Source: Fibrobacterales bacterium Fibro_02
GTDB lineage: Bacteria > Fibrobacterota > Fibrobacteria > Fibrobacterales > Fibrobacteraceae
Length of the DNA stretch: 63,053 nucleotides
Direction of reading: 5' to 3'
Assembly (NCBI GenBank): GCA_001603905.1
Contig: LVAE01000011.1
Span: 1-63,053 of the forward strand
The notes under the pieces were generated by a model. That model was given only the letters and a program-made list of their open reading frames with translations. It ran no database searches and was not told where the DNA came from. Numbering within the stretch: the first letter of the stretch is position 1; each line of letters begins with the position of its first letter. Below are positions 20,652-29,778 of this stretch, piece by piece. Position numbers and translations under genes: made by a program.

Positions 20652-22987
20652 TATTCCTTGTATGCGCAGCAGCGGAAGCCGATGCTCGGCGACCTGTAGA
20701 AATTCGCCGCGCCGCGGTAAGAAATGCGTTCGCCCGTAAGGAACACGACTTCGATGTGGTCGGGCACGTACTTCATCCCGTTGCCAATCTTTTCAAGCCA
20801 CTCCTCGCCGCCCTTCTTGTATTCCGAATACAGGGAATAATCCGTTCCTATGGAATTGCCGTTTGAATCCTGAACGTCAAAGAACTGCAACGAATCCTTG
20901 AAATCCTTCTGAGTCAACACCATGAAGAGAGTCCTTGATGTATCTGCCTGGAACACAGTATCCACCTTGGTTCCTTCGCGATACAGATAGATGGAATCCG
21001 TCGTATAGGCAAGACGCGTATATACCGGGAAACTGCGTCTCGTACAAAGCGCCTGCGTCTCAAGGTCAATCCCACTCAAGACAAGGTAAGATCCACCCTT
21101 GATCACAGCGCTGGTATCTTCAGAGCGCCCCATCGCCCACTCCTGATACTGCCCCGGCAGGTCGCGAACGCCCATCGGATTCATGCAATGGGGATTACGC
21201 AGCGTTATATCCGATGCCGGAGAGGAATCGTTGGTCGCCACGTTGCAATCCCTGAACAGGACGTCCGTCATTTCCAGAGTATCCTGGATGACACCATAAG
21301 CAAGCGTTCCGCCCGAAAGGCACACCAGTTCCCAGTCGCGTTCGTTGCAAAGGCTCACCTTGAAGCCGCTCGCCGAGATTGCCTCGCAAGCCGCAACTGC
21401 TTCGGAGTGCAGTACGTTCGTCACGAATGCGCCCGAATCGTTTCGGTGTTCCGTGCGTTCCATACAGAACTTCAGCGTATCAGACGCCTGCACCGCGACA
21501 AAGCCTTCGGGGCATTCGAGTTCCTTCGCCAAGGCACCCGGCGAGACATAGACTGTATCAATCAGGGCCGCAGAGAAATACCCGGACTTATCGACAGAAC
21601 GGATTCGCAGAATAAGCGTGTCACCAGGAGCCACCCAGCGGATTGTATCCGCCACGAACGTCCCAACCGTAGACACCGCAAAGGTATCAGCGGATACGCC
21701 ATAATGGGTACCATATCGGCCAGACTCATCGAGTTTCTTGCTGTAGGCAACCCACTGTTTTTCAATGCGGTCCCAATACTCGACCATATAGGTCTTCACG
21801 GTATCGTAGCAAAGCGAGTAAAGGCACGAATCCGGAATGTGCAAAATGGAATCCACCACGACGCCATGTTGTTTTGTATAGGGGTCAATGCTCCTGTTCC
21901 AGAAGATGCGCAAATGGTTGTTGCTGTCGAGACGCGCCATTCCCGGATACAAAGTATCTTCAACAATATAAAGTTTCGTCGCCATCAGCGGAGCCACAGA
22001 ATCGGTCGTCGAGATAAGCTCGTATGCGGCAGCGTTGCCGTCGGTTCCCGAATAGTTTCCGCTCGTATCCCAGGAGCTGTACCCCACCGAGTATTCGCTT
22101 TCGGCACGGAGTCCCTCGATAATCAGACGGAATTCGTTGGAATCCGAATTATCGACATTGTAGCCCTTGCCATCAAAAATCGCGATACGGAGTTCGTTCT
22201 TCTTGGAATCGGCACTATGGGCAACCGTATCCACCCAAACCGAATCGTTGTTGGAATAATATCTTGCATGGCGCTTGAACAGCGTTCCGCCCGTAGAATC
22301 AACTCCGTCGGGAGTTTCGACCCTAAGTTTCAGGTCACGCAGGTCTTCGTCCTTGTCGTCGGTATGCAACACAATATTATAACCGAGAATCGGACCCGAA
22401 AGTTCGTTCGGCTTGTAGTAAACCGTCTGATCAGTAGGACGCAACCACCTCAAGCGGATACCCGTCGTCCATACGGAATCACGGAGGTTACCGAGCAGGG
22501 AGGGATCCATGTCGTCACAGAAATGCAGATAGACGCGCTGTACAGAACCCGGACGACCACTCGAATACTCACAATAGAAAGCCACCAGCAGGCTGCAGCG
22601 TTCCGCCACGAAATCCTGGATATAAGGAGTCACATCCACCGTATCAAACAAGTTCGCCGAACCGGACGCATACTCAAAGCTTGTAGTCGCTTTCGCAAGC
22701 TTGTCCTCGTTCACGGTCTTTGCAGTATCGCCCACGACGTCGTCATCGACCCAGATGTAGACCTTTTTAAGCTTGTCCGTATCGATCGGATAACGGAAAC
22801 GCACCTTGAAGCAATAGGCCCCGCTGTCGGCGTCCTTGTCACATTCGCGAATCACCGACAGGTCCGAAATTTCACGGTTTAAAAGGAACTCGGCAGAACT
22901 GTCGTCGTCGGAACATGCAGAAAAGGTTCCCGCCAACGAAAGCAGGAAAGCCACAAAGGAAAAATAGTACAGCAAGGACTTGGGCAT
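20651..22987 (-). CDS. Lipoprotein with a formylglycine-enzyme-like C-terminal domain
   Basis: About 778 residues from the ATG at 22987 (an ATG at 22996 is the alternative). The lipobox is in LAGTFSAC, giving a lipid-anchored Cys near residue 25. Residues about 30-480 look like fibronectin-type beta-sandwich repeats (GPILGYNIVLHTDDKDE, SEYSVGYSSWDTSGNYSG, RSVDKSGYFSAALIDTVYVS). The C-terminal domain (from LECPEGFVAVQASD, about 500 on) resembles the sulfatase-modifying factor/C-type-lectin-like fold: RTEHRNDSGAF, CNERDWELVC, QYQEWAMG, IKGGSYL and a final GFRCCAYKE. Similar domains often carry no enzyme activity. The promoter region is squeezed into the few bases after the L27 terminator. Confidence 0.75.
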   Translation of the reverse strand: MPKSLLYYFSFVAFLLSLAGTFSACSDDDSSAEFLLNREISDLSVIRECDKDADSGAYCFKVRFRYPIDTDKLKKVYIWVDDDVVGDTAKTVNEDKLAKATTSFEYASGSANLFDTVDVTPYIQDFVAERCSLLVAFYCEYSSGRPGSVQRVYLHFCDDMDPSLLGNLRDSVWTTGIRLRWLRPTDQTVYYKPNELSGPILGYNIVLHTDDKDEDLRDLKLRVETPDGVDSTGGTLFKRHARYYSNNDSVWVDTVAHSADSKKNELRIAIFDGKGYNVDNSDSNEFRLIIEGLRAESEYSVGYSSWDTSGNYSGTDGNAAAYELISTTDSVAPLMATKLYIVEDTLYPGMARLDSNNHLRIFWNRSIDPYTKQHGVVVDSILHIPDSCLYSLCYDTVKTYMVEYWDRIEKQWVAYSKKLDESGRYGTHYGVSADTFAVSTVGTFVADTIRWVAPGDTLILRIRSVDKSGYFSAALIDTVYVSPGALAKELECPEGFVAVQASDTLKFCMERTEHRNDSGAFVTNVLHSEAVAACEAISASGFKVSLCNERDWELVCLSGGTLAYGVIQDTLEMTDVLFRDCNVATNDSSPASDITLRNPHCMNPMGVRDLPGQYQEWAMGRSEDTSAVIKGGSYLVLSGIDLETQALCTRRSFPVYTRLAYTTDSIYLYREGTKVDTVFQADTSRTLFMVLTQKDFKDSLQFFDVQDSNGNSIGTDYSLYSEYKKGGEEWLEKIGNGMKYVPDHIEVVFLTGERISYRGAANFYRSPSIGFRCCAYKE

Positions 22988-23004
22988 CACGCACATAAAA
23001 TAGC

Positions 23005-23036
23005 AAAAAAAGGGCCGCCCCGAATGGGACGGCCGC
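23005..23036 (-). terminator. Terminator of the rplU-rpmA operon
   Basis: The minus strand reads GGCCGTCCC-ATTC-GGGGCGGCC followed by CTTTTTT. It lies 21 bp past the rpmA stop codon and immediately before the next minus-strand gene, whose promoter must overlap its T-tract. Confidence 0.9.
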
Positions 23037-23057
23037 TAAACCGATTCAAAAATCAGA

Positions 23058-23318
23058 TTAGTTTTCTTCCGGGTAGACAGAAACCTTCTGACGCTTTGCA
23101 TCGAGGCGTTCAAACTTCACCTTGCCATCGACGAGAGAGAACAAGGTGAAATCCTTGCCCATGCCCACGTTGGTGCCCTGGTGGAAGTGAGAACCGCGCT
23201 GACGAACGATGATGTTGCCAGCCTTGACGACTTCGCCCGCATACTTCTTAACACCAAGGTACTTGGCGTTACTGTCGCGGCCGTTACGTACTGAACCTTG
23301 ACCTTTCTTATGAGCCAT
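23058..23318 (-). CDS. rpmA: 50S ribosomal protein L27
   Basis: 86 residues, the typical length. It starts [16 protein letters not shown] and contains the conserved [20 protein letters not shown]. The N-terminus reaches the peptidyl-transferase centre. There is no N-terminal extension of the kind that must be cleaved in Firmicutes. It is preceded by GGAGG at the right spacing, starts 3 bp downstream of rplU and is closed by a strong terminator. Confidence 0.98.
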   Translation of the reverse strand: MAHKKGQGSVRNGRDSNAKYLGVKKYAGEVVKAGNIIVRQRGSHFHQGTNVGMGKDFTLFSLVDGKVKFERLDAKRQKVSVYPEEN

Positions 23319-23321
23319 GGA

Positions 23322-23807
23322 TTATACCTCCTTAGCCTTACGCAGAGAGTTCTTCTTGACCTTGGCGGGCTTCGGGAGACCCTGGGCAATCTTTTCCTTG
23401 CGAGTCAGAGGCACAGACTGCACCTTCTGCTTGGCGAGGGCAGCCACGCGAGCGCGGTTGCGTTCGATAACCTTGGAGTCGACCTTTGCGGATTCTGCGC
23501 CGGAGCGAAGTTCCGTAACCAGCACCTCGGTATAGCCCTGACGATGACCGTTACGACGTTCGTAACGGGTACGGCGCTTCTTCTTGTAAACGATGACGGT
23601 GTCATACTTGCCGTGAGCAAGCACTTCGACCTTCACGGAGGCGTCGTTCAGGACAGGGGTGCCGATTTGCACTTCTTTTCCTGCGAAAAGAAGAACGGAC
23701 TTGAGCTCCAGTTCGGAACCAACAGCGGCGTCGATCGTGGGGACCTTGTAGGCCTTACCCAGTTCGACTTTATACTGGAAACCACCTGTTTCAACAATAG
23801 AATACAT
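23322..23807 (-). CDS. rplU: 50S ribosomal protein L21 with C-terminal extension
   Basis: 161 residues. The first 103 or so are a normal L21 (MYSIVETGGFQYKVELGKAY, YKKKRRTRYERRNGHRQGYT). The remaining 55-60 residues are a lysine-, arginine- and alanine-rich tail (NRARVAALAKQKVQSV, KPAKVKKNSLRKAKEV) not found in the common form, probably an RNA-contacting extension. AAGGA precedes the ATG. A TTTCTATATTT promoter element lies 36 bp upstream. It is co-transcribed with rpmA. Confidence 0.96.
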   Translation of the reverse strand: MYSIVETGGFQYKVELGKAYKVPTIDAAVGSELELKSVLLFAGKEVQIGTPVLNDASVKVEVLAHGKYDTVIVYKKKRRTRYERRNGHRQGYTEVLVTELRSGAESAKVDSKVIERNRARVAALAKQKVQSVPLTRKEKIAQGLPKPAKVKKNSLRKAKEV

Positions 23808-23842
23808 TTTTGTAATCCTTTTTGGGTTGCTATTGGGGCCCT

Positions 23843-23855
23843 AAATATAGAAATT
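23843..23855 (-). promoter_or_regulatory. Promoter element of rplU-rpmA
   Basis: The minus strand reads AAATTTCTATATTT, the same motif seen before many genes here. It gives a leader of roughly 30 nt that contains the AAGGA ribosome site. Confidence 0.55.
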
Positions 23856-23991
23856 TTCACGAAACTGTAAAGGGAAATTGCAAATTTTTAGCCTAAAAAG
23901 GGGAAAATCCCCTCGTTTCAGCCACGGTTCAGCCTGCTCCGCAACCACTTTTTTCTATCTTTTCACCCAAAATTTCATAAAGGACACTCGA

Positions 23992-26844
23992 ATGAGCAAG
24001 ATTTTGAGCCTTGACGGCGACTGGCAGATGAAGTGGGACACTGAAGATGCCGGCATTTCCAACCGTTGGTATGCCACCTATCCCCAGGATACAGAAACTG
24101 TACAAGTTCCACATATCTGGGAAAAAGCCTTTGACAAGCTCCTAATGTCGCAAGATTGCGCCTTCTATTTCAAGCGTTTCACTATCGAAGACGAAAAACA
24201 GGTCACCAAGCGTATTTTCCTCCGTTTTGAACGAATTGCAACGCACGCCACCGTATGGCTCAACGGCAAGCTCCTCGGCACTCATTTCGGAGCCTACACC
24301 CCGTTTATCATTGAACCGCAGAAAGCGCTGAAAATCGGCGAAGAGAACATCCTTTGCATCCGTGTCGCGAACATGGGTACCACCAACGGCCGTATCGACC
24401 TCGGCCGCGAAAGCGAAGACGGCGCCGACGACCGCTACGCCCACCCGAGTGAAATGCCGGTAGGCCTCCCGTGGCAGCAATACCCGTTTGGCGGCATTTT
24501 CGGTCACGTGGATCTGATTCTTGGCACGACCGCCTTTATTTCTGACGTGCGCCTTGAACCCGATGCGGATACCCAGCGAATCGCCTGCGACATCAGCTTC
24601 AACAACCCGCGCAACTACCAGACCAGACTCCGCGTCCTGATGAAGAATCCCGACGGCGACGTGTACGAACACTTCGTGGACAACATCAAGCTCGACAAGG
24701 AAAACATGACGCTGCGCTTCGTGTTCGAAGTCAAGGAACAGCAGCGTCACAAGTTCCAGTGGAGCCTTGAACACCCGAACCTTTACGCCATCGAATTCCA
24801 GCTGGAAATCAAGGCCGGCAAGGAAAAGGACGGCAAGGAAATCAAGCGCGCCGAATACGCGTTCCCGGTCGTACGCACCTTCGGTTTCCGCAAGTTCGAC
24901 TGCCTCAAGGGTGACTACTACCTGAACGACCAGATTTTGAAGATCCAGGGCATCACCTACAACCAGCAGTGGAGCGAAGGCGGCCTCTGGACGCTCAACA
25001 ACCCGAAGCTCGAAAAGGACCTGCTGGCAGTCAAGAATGCAGGCTTCAACGCCATTCGTTCCTGCGGCGCACCGCTTACCGAAGAAGCGCTCAACATCTG
25101 CGACAAGATTGGCCTGATCGTCTTCCAGGAATTCCCCATCCACACCATGAGGTCTACCCCGCAGGGTCTCGAAATCGTGAAGAAGCTGATCAACGACATC
25201 GTCGAAGAACAGCACCACCACCCCTGCATCGGCATCTGGGTCATGGGCGCCGAAAACGGCACGCTCCTGTTGCAGAACGGTAACAAGCTCCTGAACGCCA
25301 TCAGCCCCGTCGACATGACGCGTCCGGTTATCAGCAACCTGAACAGTATCTACCTCGACAACGAAGGCAACTTCCGCAAGGATACCGGCAAGCTCCTGCC
25401 CGTCTCGGTCGACAAGATTTCGACTTACGCAACGCTCCGCATCAATCCGCGCATGACGCCGAATGCGGCCTACAGCCACTACCTCGCCCACAGCTTCGAC
25501 CGCGATGCCGAAGAACCGCTGTCCGTTCCCGATACGGGCCTCGGCGACAGCCACTTCCAGGACGAAGAAGAAAACGTGGCAAGCGACATTAACAACAAGA
25601 TGCTCGTGACCCTGAGGAACCACACGCTCCTGCCCGCCAATGCGACGAACATCACAGGCCCGCGCAGCGGCAAGGCCCAGAAGAACATCAAGGCGTTCAT
25701 CAAGAACATCGAGACGTTCGTCGAAAGCGACCTTTCTATCTGGAAGGACTACAAGAGCTTCATCGCCGACGCAAACCGCATCGCGCTGAAGAGCAAGCTC
25801 GACCAGATTACCGCCTTCCAGAGCAACCCGCAGATTGCAGGTTTCTTCCTGGACCAGTGGGCGGACTGCGGCACGGACTTCTACGGCCTGTGCGACGAAA
25901 ACCGCGTAAGCAAGGGCTTCGACAGTTTCATCAAGGAAATCACAACTCCGAGCCGCGCCCTCGTCAGCGAACTTGAACACGTCGTCGCTCCGCAGAGCGA
26001 AGTCAGCTTCCAGGTGACGCTCCTGAACAACAGCCGTTACGAAGACGTTTCCGTGGAAATCCGCCTGATCGACGAAAAGGGCAAGGAAGTTTCCTGCGAC
26101 AAGATTTCTCCGGAAGAAGCCGCAGGCAAGACGAGCCTTACGCAGATGGGCATCTACACGACCATGGCTCCCCGCAACGAAGGCAAGTACCAGTTGCAGA
26201 TTACGCTCAAGAACGACGGCAAGGAAATCCATACTTCCTACGAAGACTTGATCGTTATCGCCGAAGCCGACGTCAAGAGCGCCATGAAGAAGGTCTGCTT
26301 CCTTGACAACAGCGAAGAATCGAGCGACGCCCTCGCCGCCCTCACCGGCCCCGAACAGATTATCTTCACGGCTAACCTGAGTTCCTGGCCCGACGAAATT
26401 CTCGACAAGCTCGTGGACGTCGTGAAGAACGGCGGCAAGACGCTCCTGCTCTCCGACCTCACGCAGGAAGATATCGACTACCTGAACCAGAGTCACCAGT
26501 TCGATTGCAACATTGAATCTCACTGGAGCACCGGTGCAAACGAGCTCAGCCTGCACTACCTGCCCAAGGGTTCCGCACTCGCCCCGGTCTTTGGCGAAGC
26601 TCACGTTCTCGACCACAATGCGGCGGCCATTATGCCGAGCATCTCGCTGAACGAACTCCCCGAAGCCACCGTGTTCGCCCGCTCCGTCACCCTGAAGGAA
26701 GGCGAAATCAAGACCGGTGCAGACCTGCAGCTCTACCCGTTCGGCAAGGGCAAGATCATGTTCAACCAATTCAACGTATTCGAAGGCCTCGAAACGAACC
26801 CGCTGGCAGACAACTTGTTCGCAACGATCGTAAGCCTGCTGTAA
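23992..26844 (+). CDS. Glycoside hydrolase family 2-like protein, catalytic status uncertain
   Basis: About 950 residues from the ATG at 23992 (AAAGGA 8 nt upstream; frame open further up without homology). The N-terminus is a GH2 sugar-binding jelly roll (SLDGDWQMKWD, VQVPHIWEKAF, RIATHATVWLNGKLLGTHFG), followed by the immunoglobulin-like domain and a TIM-barrel part (RTFGFRKFDCLKGDYYLND, GFNAIRSCGAPLTEEALNIC). The acid/base region reads IGIWVMGAENG: Glu421 is there, but the usual Asn before it is Ala, and I cannot find a clear nucleophile Glu. There is no signal peptide, so it is cytoplasmic. Codon bias is extreme, which suggests abundant protein. It is a stand-alone gene with its own terminator. 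It is either an intracellular glycosidase of unusual type or a GH2-like binding protein. Confidence 0.75.
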   Translation: MSKILSLDGDWQMKWDTEDAGISNRWYATYPQDTETVQVPHIWEKAFDKLLMSQDCAFYFKRFTIEDEKQVTKRIFLRFERIATHATVWLNGKLLGTHFGAYTPFIIEPQKALKIGEENILCIRVANMGTTNGRIDLGRESEDGADDRYAHPSEMPVGLPWQQYPFGGIFGHVDLILGTTAFISDVRLEPDADTQRIACDISFNNPRNYQTRLRVLMKNPDGDVYEHFVDNIKLDKENMTLRFVFEVKEQQRHKFQWSLEHPNLYAIEFQLEIKAGKEKDGKEIKRAEYAFPVVRTFGFRKFDCLKGDYYLNDQILKIQGITYNQQWSEGGLWTLNNPKLEKDLLAVKNAGFNAIRSCGAPLTEEALNICDKIGLIVFQEFPIHTMRSTPQGLEIVKKLINDIVEEQHHHPCIGIWVMGAENGTLLLQNGNKLLNAISPVDMTRPVISNLNSIYLDNEGNFRKDTGKLLPVSVDKISTYATLRINPRMTPNAAYSHYLAHSFDRDAEEPLSVPDTGLGDSHFQDEEENVASDINNKMLVTLRNHTLLPANATNITGPRSGKAQKNIKAFIKNIETFVESDLSIWKDYKSFIADANRIALKSKLDQITAFQSNPQIAGFFLDQWADCGTDFYGLCDENRVSKGFDSFIKEITTPSRALVSELEHVVAPQSEVSFQVTLLNNSRYEDVSVEIRLIDEKGKEVSCDKISPEEAAGKTSLTQMGIYTTMAPRNEGKYQLQITLKNDGKEIHTSYEDLIVIAEADVKSAMKKVCFLDNSEESSDALAALTGPEQIIFTANLSSWPDEILDKLVDVVKNGGKTLLLSDLTQEDIDYLNQSHQFDCNIESHWSTGANELSLHYLPKGSALAPVFGEAHVLDHNAAAIMPSISLNELPEATVFARSVTLKEGEIKTGADLQLYPFGKGKIMFNQFNVFEGLETNPLADNLFATIVSLL

Positions 26845-26865
26845 TTCGGCAAAGACAAGCATTAG

Positions 26866-26894
26866 AAAAGGCGCGGATTATTCCGTGCCTTTTT
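26866..26894 (+). terminator. Terminator of the GH2-like gene (can act both ways)
   Basis: AAAAGGCGCGG-ATTATT-CCGTGCCTTTTT forms an 11-bp stem with one G-T pair and A/T runs on both sides. It lies between two convergent genes. Confidence 0.85.
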
Positions 26895-26946
26895 CTATTC
26901 TAAATCCCTGAAGGTCATGCCGCGGTTCAATGCAGCGACACCTCCG

Positions 26947-28689
26947 CTAATTTTTAACGCAGCGAATAGGATATCCGGATTTTCGCATTTTCATGTTATA
27001 GCTCCAACCAGTGATTTGCCACGTGTTCATGTCAGCAACACTAGGTGCACTGATCGATTTGGCAAGATCCATTCCCGCTGGGGCCCCTGCGATAAAGGAC
27101 TGCGTCTTATGTATCGAAGCCAGCCAAAATCCGTCGCGTTCTCCGACTTCAACAAACTCACCTTCATCGGTCCTATGCCCCGCAGGAATAACCGAAAATC
27201 CAGACGCATTAGCGGGATCCGTCCATGCTTCAAAATTCCACGCCGTAACCGACTTCATCGCATAAGGGACCGTATAGTAATCATTCGGAATGACATCACC
27301 TGTTATCGATGACGTCCACCACGCATTAGCCTCTTCTCCGTAAGTTGCCAGAATATAAGTTACAAGAGTATTCCAGTCCTCTTCGGAGGGGATACGCCAC
27401 CCGTCAGGGCAAATTCCCTGATTGACGGATGCCAACGGATATTCGACACTATCGTCAGCAAAGGACGCATCCAAATCCATTGCCGCCAAGAAAGTGTAGT
27501 AACGTCCCACCTTTTCACAGTTCGACGGATTGTCCTCATAGCACCAGCTATTGCCCTTCAGGTTCGGAGTCCTTGCGCTATCCGCATAATTCAAGTTCTC
27601 CGCCATCCACACTTGCGTGCCCAAAGAAACAGTCTTGTAGCTCTTTTGGTCGCGAGCATCAACAAGCGTTTCGTACACAATCGAAGGATTCAGGTAATCC
27701 GACTTCTGGAAATCCCACATGGTCGTCCTGCGGAATCCAGAATCCGTACAAATGAAATACTTAAAATCTTCGACAACGCCCTTAATAATTTTGGAGCTGC
27801 CTGCGACACATTCATTTCCGTATGTATTGCGTTCAATTTCGGTCGCTTCTCGCCAGAGACCGCCATCGCAAATATAGCGGTCATAATAATGGTCCTGATA
27901 GAAATTACCTTCGACAACGGCACCGTTTACGCACTTATTGCCGTAAGCATTGTATTCGGCCCTGTTGGCGGGGCGCCATCCCTTTTCATCGCAAACATAA
28001 TAGCCATTGCCTTCGTGAACGAGTTCATACTTATTCGACGAACCGCAAGAGGGCAACATATCCTTTGCATTGGTCGAATCCATCAGGCAACGCACCGAGA
28101 AACCCGCAATGGAGTCCTCGCAAACGAAGTCGTAATCTGTACCCGGCAAGATCCTTAAATAACAACCGGATTGCGATGTTGCCATGTAGGCTTCTTCATC
28201 AATCTTCTGGTAGGAATCATCCAGCCAACGGTACCCTGCACCACGAAGATGGAAATGAAAAAATCCTTCTCCCGGATGCCAAGAGTATTCCTTCAAGCTT
28301 TTTATCGGATCCGTTTCCGGTCTTGTAACCTTGACGTAATCTATCAGCTCACGCCACTCACCTTCCGAGGGGACGTGGAACTTTTCAGGACAAAGGTTTT
28401 CCAGTCCGCCAGCATACAACCTACCATATTCTACGCAATTAGAGTCGGCATCGTTATAGCACCAGCTAGGATCAGCCTTGTACTGCAAGTTTTCTTCGAA
28501 CCAGACCTGCGTTCCGATTTGCGTCGTGTAATAAACGCGGTCTTCCCTATAATCCTTGATTGGAGCCTCGATGGCATCTGTAGGTGATCTAAGGACATAA
28601 TCATCATCGGCACTCGAAGATGCAGTATCACCACATGCTGTAAGCGCCCAAAACGCAGACAACATAATAAAACTCTTGTAACCCTTCAT
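26947..28689 (-). CDS. FISUMP-domain lipoprotein
   Basis: 580 residues. The lipobox LTAC places the lipid-anchored Cys at 19, followed by a Ser/Asp-rich tether. A FISUMP domain covers about 45-215 (TTQIGTQVWFEENLQYKA, CVEYGRLYAGG, CPEKFHVPSEGEWREL, FSVRCLMDS). Three tandem repeats of about 40 residues follow (Y-V-C-D-E-K-G-W-R-P-A; Y-I-C-D-G-G-L-W-R-E-A; F-I-C-T-D-S-G-F-R-R-T), each with a Cys pair and a NxYGNxCV-type segment. A second FISUMP domain spans about 335-580 (KTVSLGTQVWMAENLNYAD, CPDGWRIPSEEDWNTL, PIRCVKN). It is probably an outer-membrane surface protein of unknown role. TATATT lies 7 nt before the ATG without a Shine-Dalgarno sequence. Confidence 0.82.
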   Translation of the reverse strand: MKGYKSFIMLSAFWALTACGDTASSSADDDYVLRSPTDAIEAPIKDYREDRVYYTTQIGTQVWFEENLQYKADPSWCYNDADSNCVEYGRLYAGGLENLCPEKFHVPSEGEWRELIDYVKVTRPETDPIKSLKEYSWHPGEGFFHFHLRGAGYRWLDDSYQKIDEEAYMATSQSGCYLRILPGTDYDFVCEDSIAGFSVRCLMDSTNAKDMLPSCGSSNKYELVHEGNGYYVCDEKGWRPANRAEYNAYGNKCVNGAVVEGNFYQDHYYDRYICDGGLWREATEIERNTYGNECVAGSSKIIKGVVEDFKYFICTDSGFRRTTMWDFQKSDYLNPSIVYETLVDARDQKSYKTVSLGTQVWMAENLNYADSARTPNLKGNSWCYEDNPSNCEKVGRYYTFLAAMDLDASFADDSVEYPLASVNQGICPDGWRIPSEEDWNTLVTYILATYGEEANAWWTSSITGDVIPNDYYTVPYAMKSVTAWNFEAWTDPANASGFSVIPAGHRTDEGEFVEVGERDGFWLASIHKTQSFIAGAPAGMDLAKSISAPSVADMNTWQITGWSYNMKMRKSGYPIRCVKN

Positions 28690-28695
28690 ACAAGC

Positions 28696-28707
28696 AAATA
28701 TAGAAAA
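28696..28707 (-). promoter_or_regulatory. Leaderless-type promoter of the FISUMP lipoprotein
   Basis: The minus strand reads TTTTCTATATTTGCTTGTATG: the TATATT box ends 7 nt before the ATG and there is no ribosome site. Confidence 0.55.
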
Positions 28708-28725
28708 TTTTAGGAGATATCGCGA

Positions 28726-29778
28726 TTATTTCTTTTCGCGAATACGCTTGTACAAATTCTCGGCCTTTTCGGTATCACCCGCATTCGAGAAAACGTGGCC
28801 TACATTTTCGGCACCGATGCGTCCCTGCGAATTCCCCGCAAGCCAAGCCCTCATATAGCAATCAAAGGCTTCGTCGTAACGCTTCTGGCTAAAATAAATT
28901 TGTCCTAAATCCAAGTTCAGGTCAGCCTTACCCTTATTATGACGGAGACCTTCTTCGAGCGTAAAGATGGCCATCCACGGAGAATTGTTCTGCACGTACA
29001 TCTGCGCAAGGTAGCGGCGGGCAGAGACATTTTCCGGATCCATCAGAAGGCCGTTTTCCATTTCGTTCAGGGACTGCCGCGTAGAATCCATGCTGCGGTA
29101 ATAGTAGGCCATGGTAAAGTGCACGTCTGCGCCTGCGGTAGCCGTCATCTGAAGCGCATTCTGAAGCGTCTTGATGGCATACTCATAGTCACCGAGCTTT
29201 TCGTAGACTTCGGCAAGGCCGTACCACGCATCCATTCGGTCCGGATTCAGCTGCAGGGCACGTTCAAAATTCTTCTGCGCAAGCGTCCAGTCGCGGCCCT
29301 TCAGGTAGCATTCCGCCAAAGCAAAATGCACATGGTCCGATTCCACGCCGAGTTCAATGGCGCGGTTATAAGCCGCAATGGCCTCGCCCACGTCGCCCCC
29401 TAAATAGTAGAGGTCACCCAGGAGCATCCATGCCTTCTCGAAATTCGGCAAGAGTTCCACCGTACGTTTGTAGGCCACCATCGCGACCTGCTTGCGGTCG
29501 AGCTGAACCAAGGCATTTCCCAAGTTGAACCAGGCAAAAGGTTCGTAACGGCCTTCGTCAATCGCAGCACGGTACAGCGGCACCGATTCCTTATATTTTC
29601 CCTGGTCGTACAACTCATTCGCCTTGAAGAAATAATCTTCGGCAGCGAAAAGAGGAATAGCATAAAATAAAATCAAGACGAGAGACAAGAGACGAGAGAC
29701 GAGAGAATTCCGTCTCAAACCTCTTTCGTCTTTCGTCTGTAGGGCGAAGCCCGTTCTTTCGTCTAATCTAGTTGACAA
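28726..29778 (-). CDS. TPR protein of the TonB2-type operon
   Basis: About 350 residues from a TTG at 29778, chosen because AAGGAG lies 7 nt upstream, inside the end of tonB. A signal-peptide core (SLVLILFYAIPLFA, cleavage near AAED) follows a long N-terminal stretch. Residues about 48-345 are eight or so tetratricopeptide repeats (AWFNLGNALVQLDRKQVAMV, AWMLLGDLYYLGGDVGEAIA, AWYGLAEVYEKLGDYEYAIK). In known TonB2 clusters a periplasmic TPR protein is the last gene, with a proposed role in assembling the complex. Residues 4-36 are largely encoded by a heptad inverted repeat. It is the last gene of the operon. Confidence 0.85.
   Translation of the reverse strand: MSTRLDERTGFALQTKDERGLRRNSLVSRLLSLVLILFYAIPLFAAEDYFFKANELYDQGKYKESVPLYRAAIDEGRYEPFAWFNLGNALVQLDRKQVAMVAYKRTVELLPNFEKAWMLLGDLYYLGGDVGEAIAAYNRAIELGVESDHVHFALAECYLKGRDWTLAQKNFERALQLNPDRMDAWYGLAEVYEKLGDYEYAIKTLQNALQMTATAGADVHFTMAYYYRSMDSTRQSLNEMENGLLMDPENVSARRYLAQMYVQNNSPWMAIFTLEEGLRHNKGKADLNLDLGQIYFSQKRYDEAFDCYMRAWLAGNSQGRIGAENVGHVFSNAGDTEKAENLYKRIREKK
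29676..29766. repeat. Heptad inverted-repeat element within the TPR gene signal sequence
   Basis: The left arm is tandem GACGAGA units (29676-29706). The right arm has TTTCGTC units (29722-29766) interrupted by GGGCGAAGCCC. The two arms are complementary, so a long hairpin can form. The whole element is translated near the N-terminus of the TPR protein. Confidence 0.8.

Noticed and set aside
24142..26862. A 906-codon open frame on the minus strand opposite the GH2-like gene
   Set aside because: It shows the same mirror effect; composition is Val/Glu/Arg-rich without domain motifs, and the plus strand has a ribosome site and clear GH2 segments.
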